Shown one piece after another: positions 1 to 5,325 of a stretch of DNA of 25,474 bases. The DNA comes from JALYSX01 sp036510515 (GTDB lineage Bacteria; Vulcanimicrobiota; Vulcanimicrobiia; Vulcanimicrobiales; Vulcanimicrobiaceae): positions 1 through 25,474 of the forward strand of contig DATCDS010000049.1 of NCBI GenBank assembly GCA_036510515.1. Direction: 5' to 3'. Position 1 is the stretch's first letter. Every line of letters begins with the position of its first letter. The notes under the pieces are model-generated. The model saw only the letters and a list, made by a program, of their open reading frames with translations, did no database searches and was not told where the DNA came from. The position numbers and the translations under genes are program-made.

Positions 1-133
1 GGCTGTATCCCGCGTCGAGGGCTTGGGAGTAGATCGCACGCAGCGTCGCTTCCCGGCTCGGGAGCGCCGGCGCTGACAACGCAAGGGTAGCAAGCAGCCC
101 GGCGAGGGCGGCGGAGCGTGCGATCGTTTTCAA
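1..133 (-). CDS. Exported protein, N-terminal fragment (runs off window)
   Basis: Only the first 44 codons are inside the window. They read as a signal peptide: a basic start (K2, R6), a hydrophobic stretch rich in Ala and Leu, and a likely signal peptidase cut near residues 22-26 (SAPAL). A mature region follows (REATLRAIYSQ). The start is a TTG at 133-131, preceded on its strand by an AGGAAAG-type ribosome site about 7 bases away; no ATG fits. It is divergent from the next gene and shares an upstream region of under 100 bases with it. Function cannot be told from this fragment. Confidence 0.6.
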   Translation of the reverse strand, partial: MKTIARSAALAGLLATLALSAPALPSREATLRAIYSQALDAGYS

Positions 134-209
134 AATGCGCTTTCCTGGGGATGAACGAAAAGACTCTTACCGCGGATGATACTGTAGTAGGAGATACACC
201 GGGTCTTAC
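134..209. other. Divergent intergenic region between two exported-protein genes
   Basis: About 80 bases lie between the divergent starts. A TGATACT string at 177-183 on the + strand resembles an extended -10 element, but no convincing -35 accompanies it. No terminator, repeat or RNA gene was recognised. Promoters for both flanking genes are expected here but cannot be assigned. Confidence 0.3.
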
Positions 210-213
210 GGAG
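210..213 (+). promoter_or_regulatory. Ribosome binding site that points to a rare start codon
   Basis: GGAG lies 5 bases before an in-frame ATC (219) and 8 bases before an in-frame ATT (222). The frame is closed by TGA at 177-179. It contains no ATG, GTG or TTG before 288, yet encodes a good signal peptide from about 222 onward. Confidence 0.4.
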
Positions 214-221
214 TTTCCATC

Positions 222-971
222 ATTCCAGCCGCTCGAATCGCAAGTGTCGCGCTGATCGCAGCTTTTGTTGCTCTCACTGGCCGGGCGTTGGCCGATCAGC
301 AGTACACCGTCAGCGGTGTCGATGCATTTACCGTCGGAAGCCAGCCGGCGGCCACGGTCTCGTATTCGGGGGCCGAACGGCTGCACGTCGACAAACGCTC
401 GACCGGCATGCGCTTCGAGGCCGAAGTGCGCTACACGCGATCCGACGACGTTCCACGCGCCTCCGCGCGTGGACGCTTCGTTCAGTATCTGGTCCCCAGC
501 GGGACGTTCGAGGATCGCATCGACGACGACCCGGACTTCTTGACCATTCTCAATCAGCCGTTTGCCGTGTGGCTGGATGCCGCCACCCTGCGCGACCTGC
601 GCGGGCTCCACGGCAGCGTCCCGTTCCGGGCGGCCTCGCCGGTTTCGCCCGACGCGCTGGTCGGAACGATGCGGCGCGGCCCGACCGGCTCGGTCGACGG
701 AATTCCGGCTGTCGGCGTCCGTTTTGCGGCCAGCGGTCCGATGCACGGCGACTTGCCCGGACATCCAGGTGCCGCAATCCATGGGACCGTCCGCATGGAG
801 GGCACGGCCTACTACGCGCTGGGCAACTGCCTCCTGATCGCGTTGGACGCGCGGCTCGCGATTTCGGGGACCCTTTACGAGACCAAGAACGCTATGCCCG
901 TGCGCATCGTCTACAGCCGGACGATCCGTGCCGCCGACGGCGTCGCACCCTGGGCCGAAGCTAGTCGCTAG
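222..971 (+). CDS. Hypothetical exported protein
   Basis: Function not recognised. Codons 222-290 encode a classic signal peptide: an Arg near the start, a hydrophobic core with the order VALIAAFVAL, then TGRALA before the mature start DQQYTV. The only conventional start codon in the frame is TTG at 288, which lies at the cleavage site and would remove the signal. The chosen start is therefore ATT at 222 (or ATC at 219), placed just after a GGAG site. From 222 the product is 249 residues. The mature part looks beta-rich, with alternating hydrophobic and polar residues, few cysteines and no recognisable catalytic motif. The stop overlaps by 4 bases the stop of the convergent gene at 968-1366. 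The reading frame is convincing; the start is inferred. Confidence 0.7.
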   Translation: MPAARIASVALIAAFVALTGRALADQQYTVSGVDAFTVGSQPAATVSYSGAERLHVDKRSTGMRFEAEVRYTRSDDVPRASARGRFVQYLVPSGTFEDRIDDDPDFLTILNQPFAVWLDAATLRDLRGLHGSVPFRAASPVSPDALVGTMRRGPTGSVDGIPAVGVRFAASGPMHGDLPGHPGAAIHGTVRMEGTAYYALGNCLLIALDARLAISGTLYETKNAMPVRIVYSRTIRAADGVAPWAEASR

Positions 972-1366
972 AAAGCGAACGATCCGACCAGCTGCACTTC
1001 GAGGGGATGGGCGAACGGCGTTTCCTCAAGATGCGTCAGCGGCGTGAACGCCAGGTGGTTTTGGTGGCAGTCGATCAGCATCTCGATCCCGCGTTTGACG
1101 CACCCGGCTTCCTCCACGTACTTGCGCAGCTTCTTGGTGAAGTAGGAATGCGGGTCGCGCAGCACTTTGGCGTAATACGGATCGTCGGTTAATCCGACGG
1201 TGCTGACGCCGGCCTGCGGCACCAGCCAGACGAAGCACGGATCTTCATTTTTTCGGTAGCCAATGACCACCAGAGGAACGGCACGCGACGAATCCAACGC
1301 CGGCAAGAAACTGCACATGGTGTATGCGTCGAACGTTATCTGCTTGTCGTCCATCGATTGCTGCAT
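968..1366 (-). CDS. Hypothetical protein, 132 residues
   Basis: Not recognised. The product is soluble and 132 residues long, without a signal peptide or membrane segment. It opens with MQQSMDDKQITFDAY and has a Trp/Pro-containing centre and scattered Cys and His residues (a CHQNH string in the second half). The ATG at 1366 is well placed behind a GGAGAG ribosome site 5 bases away. It converges with the exported-protein gene (4-base overlap of stops) and diverges from the sigma factor gene. A possible ECF-type promoter lies upstream (1398-1425), which might tie it to that sigma factor. Nothing in the sequence reveals a function. Confidence 0.7.
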   Translation of the reverse strand: MQQSMDDKQITFDAYTMCSFLPALDSSRAVPLVVIGYRKNEDPCFVWLVPQAGVSTVGLTDDPYYAKVLRDPHSYFTKKLRKYVEEAGCVKRGIEMLIDCHQNHLAFTPLTHLEETPFAHPLEVQLVGSFAF

Positions 1367-1397
1367 CTGCGCTCTCCAAAAAAGCGAAAAACCGCTC

Positions 1398-1425
1398 GAC
1401 CGCGTCTCGCGATTCGAACGGTTCC
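1398..1425 (-). promoter_or_regulatory. Candidate ECF-type promoter for the 132-residue gene
   Basis: Read on the - strand, GGAACC (1425-1420) is followed after 17 bases by CGGTC (1402-1398), and the ATG lies 31 bases further. GGAAC-like -35 and CG-containing -10 elements at about this spacing are typical of many ECF sigma factors, and an ECF sigma gene lies next door. Short motifs occur by chance, so the call is weak. Confidence 0.2.
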
Positions 1426-1561
1426 TACGACGTTGGGCACTTCACGCGCCATGCCTAGAGTTTCCCCGTCGGCCGCGGGGGGCCTTGTCGATCTTTGAGG
1501 AGTTTGGCGAGCCGAGCGTGAAACCACGGGCGGGTATGGGGGTGTTTCGAGACGCAGATAT

Positions 1562-2227
1562 ATGAGCGCTCTCGCACCACTCCTCCAGGGAGTATTCGTG
1601 CCGCCGTCGGCCCCGCCGGTCAAGGCTAAATCCCCGGCCCCGCGCGGTGCCGCGCCGGGCGTGGGGTCTTTCGATACCATCGTCGATGACTATCAGCGCC
1701 GGCTCTATGGTTTCGCTTTGCGCATGACCGGCAACCGCGAGGACGCCGAGGAGATCGTGCAGGACGCCTTCGTGCGCGCCTACCGAGCGCTCGGCAAAAT
1801 GTTACCCGAACAGCGAGCGGAGTTGCGCTTGCAGCCCTGGCTGTATACGATCACCCTCAACGTCACGCGCAATCGGCTGCGCAGCCGCAAGCCGACCAAC
1901 GTCGCGCTCGACGCGCTGGCCGATCCCGATGCGCTGCTGCGCGAATCGACCGACGCGCCGCTTCGCCCCGAAACGATCGTCGAACAAAACGCCGAGGTCG
2001 CGCTGGTCGAGCGAGCGCTGTTGCAACTCCCGATGCACCTGCGCGCCGCCGCGACCCTGCGCTTCATCGAAGGACGCAGCCATCCAGAGATCGCCGAAAT
2101 TCTCAATCAGCCCATCGGGACGGTCAAATCGCACGTCCATCGAGCGGTTCGCATCCTGCGCCGCATTTTGGGACCTCAGGTCGGACGATTTGTCGTCGAA
2201 GGAGATACCGCACATGCGCTGTCGTGA
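1562..2227 (+). CDS. RNA polymerase sigma factor, ECF (sigma-70 family)
   Basis: Extracytoplasmic-function sigma factor that would direct RNA polymerase to a specific promoter set. From the ATG at 1562 it is 221 residues. Region 2 spans about 37-110, with the typical string GNREDAEEIVQDAFVRAY at 57-74 and WLYTITLN at 93-100. Region 4 spans about 148-205, with the LPMHLRAAATLRFIEG stretch and the recognition helix near PIGTVKSHVHRA (184-195). The first 35 residues are a Pro/Ala-rich extension. A GTG at 1598 has a better ribosome site (GGGAG five bases upstream) and would remove 12 residues, so the start is uncertain. Its last 14 bases overlap the next gene, which carries an anti-sigma domain. 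That is the usual sigma/anti-sigma pairing with translational coupling. Confidence 0.93.
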   Translation: MSALAPLLQGVFVPPSAPPVKAKSPAPRGAAPGVGSFDTIVDDYQRRLYGFALRMTGNREDAEEIVQDAFVRAYRALGKMLPEQRAELRLQPWLYTITLNVTRNRLRSRKPTNVALDALADPDALLRESTDAPLRPETIVEQNAEVALVERALLQLPMHLRAAATLRFIEGRSHPEIAEILNQPIGTVKSHVHRAVRILRRILGPQVGRFVVEGDTAHALS

Positions 2228-2951
2228 AGTCGAGATACTCTGGGACGATATTCGCGGAAGCTGCACCAAGTCGATGCGCGAAGCGGTGATGGCGCACTTG
2301 AACACCTGCCCTCCGTGCCAGGAGCTCTTCTCGCAATACGAGGGCGTCGCGTATTGTCTGTCGTGTCTTCCGCAGCCCGAACCATCGTGTGATTTGGCTC
2401 AACGCGTCATCGCCCATCTGGCCGCCCTGCGCGGACCCGACGCGACCCCGCTGGTGCTCGCCGCGCTGGTGACGCCGGTTGGCCGGCTCTACGTCGGCTT
2501 CAAAGGCGAGCGCATCGCGTTTGTCGGCATCGATACCGGCGAACCGCTCGAGGATTTGCGCTCCCGGCTCGAACGCCGGCTGCATCGACCGGTCGTCGCC
2601 GGCGACCCGCCCGGTTGGTTGATCCGCACGATCGATCGCTACTTCACCACCTGGCGCGTCGACGAGGGCCAGGTCGATCTTTCGGACCTTACGCCGTTCG
2701 CGCAGGCCGCGCTGCGAGCTGCCGCCCGGATTCCACCCGGCGAAGTACGCTCGTATGCGTGGGTCGCGATGCAGATCGGGAAACCCAAGGCAGCTCGCGC
2801 GGTCGGCCAAGTGATGGCGCGCAATCCCCTGCCGTTGCTCTTCCCGTGCCACCGGGTAGTCGACGCTTCCGGCGACCTCCACAATTACGGATACGGCCTG
2901 GAGATGAAGGCGCGCCTGCTGCAGATGGAAGGCTACAGAGCGCCGCGATAA
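2214..2951 (+). CDS. ZAS zinc-finger anti-sigma domain fused to O6-alkylguanine-DNA alkyltransferase
   Basis: The 245-residue product has two domains. Residues 1-45 form a zinc-binding anti-sigma (ZAS, zf-HC2) domain with C3, H28, C32 and C35 in the H-x3-C-x2-C pattern (AHLNTCPPC). Residues 78-245 are a complete Ogt/MGMT-type alkyltransferase: an N-terminal beta domain (TPVGRLYVGF), then IPPGEVRSYAWVA, the arginine finger R195 in ARAVG, the hinge N204, and the acceptor C212 in PCHRVV. The family moves the alkyl group from O6-methylguanine onto its own cysteine, once per molecule. The linker has an extra CLSC pair (48-51) and C59. The ATG at 2214 follows AAGGAGAT by 7 bases and overlaps the sigma gene by 14 bases. 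There is no membrane segment. By inference it is a cytoplasmic anti-sigma factor that senses DNA alkylation. The domain assignments are firm; their coupling is a hypothesis. Confidence 0.92.
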   Translation: MRCREVEILWDDIRGSCTKSMREAVMAHLNTCPPCQELFSQYEGVAYCLSCLPQPEPSCDLAQRVIAHLAALRGPDATPLVLAALVTPVGRLYVGFKGERIAFVGIDTGEPLEDLRSRLERRLHRPVVAGDPPGWLIRTIDRYFTTWRVDEGQVDLSDLTPFAQAALRAAARIPPGEVRSYAWVAMQIGKPKAARAVGQVMARNPLPLLFPCHRVVDASGDLHNYGYGLEMKARLLQMEGYRAPR

Positions 2952-2987
2952 CAGGGAACGCAAAGACCGCCGCCAACCTAAGAGAAG

Positions 2988-3641
2988 GTGGCAAAAAGTG
3001 TCCTCGTCCTCGGGTTCGAGCCGTTCGGCGGTCACGATATCAATCCGAGTGAACTCATCGTACGGAGCATGGAAGGACGGCGTATCGCCGGCCTTCCAAT
3101 TTCTGCACACGTACTGCCGGTGGAAACGCGCTCGCTCCGCGGCCGACTCGATGCGATCGTCGAGGCCGAGCAGCCCGTCGCCATCCTGGCCTTGGGACAA
3201 GCCGGAGGCCGCGCGTCGATCGGGCTCGAGCGCATCGCCGTGAACGTGCTGGACTTCTCCTCGCCCGACAACGCGGGCGAGACGCGCAACCGACAACCGA
3301 TCTCCGCAACCGGACCCGCCGCGCGCTTTGCGAGCCTGCCCTTCGACGCGATCATGGAAAGCTGGCGCGAACGCAATATCCCGGCGGATCTTTCAACCGA
3401 TGCGGGCAGGTTTCTCTGCAACCAAGTGCTCTACGAGTTGCTGGCGATCACGCAGGACGTCGATCCGCCGGTCCCCGTTGGGTTCATCCATCTGCCATAT
3501 CTTCCCGAGCAGGCCGCCGTCGCCGGCTCCCAAGTACATCCGTCGATGCGCCTGGAGACCATGCAGCAAGCTTTCGACCTACTCGTAGAGATCGTCGTCG
3601 CCCGGACCGGCATCGCACGATGCAGCTCCCCGGCGGCGTAA
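2988..3641 (+). CDS. pcp: Pyroglutamyl-peptidase I (pyrrolidone-carboxylate peptidase)
   Basis: Cysteine peptidase of family C15 that removes N-terminal pyroglutamate from peptides in the cytoplasm. The 217-residue length is normal. Family landmarks are all present: GFEPFGG near the N-terminus; the catalytic Glu in GQAGGRASIGLERIAVN (about residues 70-86); the catalytic Cys in DAGRFLCNQVLYE (about 137-149); and the catalytic His in GFIHLPYLP (about 165-173). The GTG at 2988 is the only possible start, because the frame is closed by TAA at 2979-2981 and the family begins only a few residues before GFEPFGG. Its purine-rich ribosome site almost touches the start codon, which suggests weak initiation or coupling to the upstream gene 36 bases away. 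Confidence 0.93.
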   Translation: MAKSVLVLGFEPFGGHDINPSELIVRSMEGRRIAGLPISAHVLPVETRSLRGRLDAIVEAEQPVAILALGQAGGRASIGLERIAVNVLDFSSPDNAGETRNRQPISATGPAARFASLPFDAIMESWRERNIPADLSTDAGRFLCNQVLYELLAITQDVDPPVPVGFIHLPYLPEQAAVAGSQVHPSMRLETMQQAFDLLVEIVVARTGIARCSSPAA

Positions 3642-3647
3642 GGAAGG
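3642..3647 (+). promoter_or_regulatory. Ribosome binding site supporting a CTG (or ATC) start
   Basis: GGAAGG lies 7 bases before CTG 3655 and 4 bases before ATC 3652. Starting there keeps the first metal-binding motif of the PHP domain. The first ATG in frame (3757) would lose it and has no good ribosome site. Confidence 0.45.
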
Positions 3648-3654
3648 ACCCATC

Positions 3655-5301
3655 CTGAGCGACCCACGCATTTCTGCCATTCCGGACAGCCACGGGCACG
3701 CCAAAGGCGAACATCGCCCGTTTGCCGAGGAGCGTCCGATCGCGTATTCGGCGCGCATGCTGTTCCTTTGGTTCTACCACGCTTGCCACCGCGGTTCGCC
3801 GCGGTTCATGATGGTCTCCGATCATATCAATTACCTGACGTTCGAAGACCCGGGTGCCGTCAACACCGTCCGCCGCGCGCTCAAACTCGCCGAAGCCGGC
3901 GACTTGCACGGCGCCGCCGAAGTGGCCGGCGTCGACGTCGCGCACGCGGCCATCGTCTCCGAAGGCATGCGGCGCGGTATGCGCTTTGCCATCGGCGCGG
4001 AGCTGGACAGCGATCCGCGCTCGCGTCCCGACGCGCAGAACATCGTTGAAGCGATGCGTCCCGACGGCATGATTCGTTCGGTGCATTTCCTCACGATCGA
4101 ACACCCCGAGAAAGGCTCCGATTTCGCGTGGCCGTTCGACAACCCGGAGTTCGTCTCGCTGTTCGACGTCGTCGGCGTCGAAAAGACCTGGGAGATGTAC
4201 GTCGATCGCCTCGTCGAGGACGTCGAAAAGCTCCCCGGACACATCGTCGGTCACTTCTACGTGCCCGCGACGTTCGGGCATTGGCCCGACACCAAGAAAC
4301 TCGCCGGCTACGAGGATCGTCTGCTCGATGCGTGTTCGGTTCGAGGCATGGCCGTCGAAATCAACACGCGCTACTTGTACCGCGAGAATACCGACGAACA
4401 GCGCAAGAAAATGAGCGACGCTTACGCCCGCCTGATGCGCAAGGCGAAAGCCAAGCACGTCGGCATCGCGATCGGCTCGGACGCACATAGCCCGCGCGAT
4501 CAGGGCGGCGGCTTCGACGTCGTGCTCAAGATGCTCGACGACGCCGGCATCAACGAAATCGTCTTCCCGGTGGGCGGGCGATTGGCGCGCGTCGCGCTGC
4601 GCGCCACCAAAGAACATCTCGAACGCCAGGCGCAGACGCACCAACCCGTGCGTCCCGGCAGCAGCATCAGCGGCTTCAGCCGCGCGGAACTGGGACTGCC
4701 GGCGCAGGCCGACGCGCCATCGGGACGTTCGACGGGAGCCAAGCGGCGCACGACCGGACCCGCACGAACGACCAAATCGCCCAAAGCGCCCAAAGCGCCC
4801 AAGGCGCCCAAGGCGCCCAAACCGCCCAAACCGCCCAAACCCGAAAGGCCGCCCAAGCCCGCGAAGATCGCCAAGCCGGTGAAGGCCGCCGCACCGGCCA
4901 AACTTGCAAAGGCTCCCAAGAAAGCGGTCGCGGCCGCCCCGAAGAATGCGGTCGCAGCCAAGAAGATCGTGCCCGTCAAGAAGACCGCGACGCCCGCCAA
5001 GAAACGAGCGGCGGTCAAGAACGTCGCGCCGGCCAAGAAGGCGGCTCCGGCCAAAAAAGGCGCGCCGACCAAGAAAGCCACGCCGGCCAAGAAAGCCGCA
5101 CCAGCCAAGAAAATCGCACCGATGAAAAAAACTGCACCGGCCAAGAAAATCACCGTCGTTAAGAAGATCGCGGCGGTCAAGAAGGCCGCGCCCGCCAAGA
5201 AGGCCGCAGCCAAAAAACCCGCCGGCAAGAAGCCGGCGGCCAAGAGTAAGCCGTCCAAAAAGCCCGCGGTCAAGAAAAAGTCGGCGACCAAGCGTCGTTA
5301 A
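3655..5301 (+). CDS. PHP-domain phosphoesterase with histone-H1-like Lys/Ala/Pro tail
   Basis: PHP-family metal-dependent phosphoesterase (the fold of histidinol phosphatase and of the PHP domains of bacterial DNA polymerases). Counted from CTG 3655 it has 548 residues. Visible metal ligands are the DSHGH motif (11-15), SDH (55-57), the EH region near 145, a GHFYVPATFGHW stretch, VEIN, and GSDAHSPRD with D276 and H278. The catalytic part ends near residue 345. From about 355 to the end the chain is an unbroken basic tail, first (PKA)n/(PKP)n then AKKAxPAKKA-type repeats, resembling histone H1 or the Pseudomonas AlgP tail; about one third is lysine. Such tails bind DNA, RNA or polyphosphate. 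The usual ATG choice (3757) would drop the first motif. The substrate is unknown; a nucleic acid or polyphosphate is plausible. It sits 13 bases after pcp. Confidence 0.85.
   Translation: MSDPRISAIPDSHGHAKGEHRPFAEERPIAYSARMLFLWFYHACHRGSPRFMMVSDHINYLTFEDPGAVNTVRRALKLAEAGDLHGAAEVAGVDVAHAAIVSEGMRRGMRFAIGAELDSDPRSRPDAQNIVEAMRPDGMIRSVHFLTIEHPEKGSDFAWPFDNPEFVSLFDVVGVEKTWEMYVDRLVEDVEKLPGHIVGHFYVPATFGHWPDTKKLAGYEDRLLDACSVRGMAVEINTRYLYRENTDEQRKKMSDAYARLMRKAKAKHVGIAIGSDAHSPRDQGGGFDVVLKMLDDAGINEIVFPVGGRLARVALRATKEHLERQAQTHQPVRPGSSISGFSRAELGLPAQADAPSGRSTGAKRRTTGPARTTKSPKAPKAPKAPKAPKPPKPPKPERPPKPAKIAKPVKAAAPAKLAKAPKKAVAAAPKNAVAAKKIVPVKKTATPAKKRAAVKNVAPAKKAAPAKKGAPTKKATPAKKAAPAKKIAPMKKTAPAKKITVVKKIAAVKKAAPAKKAAAKKPAGKKPAAKSKPSKKPAVKKKSATKRR
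4778..4840 (+). repeat. Seven tandem copies of a 9-base unit inside the PHP gene tail
   Basis: The unit CGCCCAAAG is repeated seven times head to tail. Copies 3-4 end in AGG and copies 5-7 in AAC, so the array has three sub-blocks. It encodes the PKA/PKP run. The unit length keeps the frame, so gain or loss of copies would only change tail length. Confidence 0.85.
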
Positions 5302-5325
5302 CGACCCCAGACAAGGAGCGTTGCC

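Noticed and set aside
1378..1391. AAAAAAGCGAAAAA, resembling the E. coli Ada box AAAGCGCA
   Set aside because: It is close to the ribosome site of the - strand gene, about 170 bases from the sigma gene, and the sigma/ZAS-Ogt protein has no Ada-type DNA-binding domain; probably coincidence.
1464..1480. CCCCG...CGGGG hairpin in the gap before the sigma gene
   Set aside because: A five-base stem of G/C is expected by chance in such GC-rich DNA and no T-run follows.
1520..1548. GAAAC...GTTTC inverted repeat just before the sigma gene, possible operator or SigW-like -35
   Set aside because: Half-sites are only five bases, 19 bases apart, and no CGTA-like -10 follows at the right distance.
2124..3296. 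390-codon - strand frame opposite the sigma/ZAS-alkyltransferase and pcp genes
   Set aside because: It lies over clear + strand genes with strong motifs and has an Arg/Gln/Asp-rich composition typical of an antisense shadow.
4500..5291. - strand open frame that looks like a membrane protein (AAFLAG-type repeats)
   Set aside because: The hydrophobic repeats are the complement of the AAG/GCC codons in the Lys/Ala tail of the PHP protein; no ribosome site or homology.
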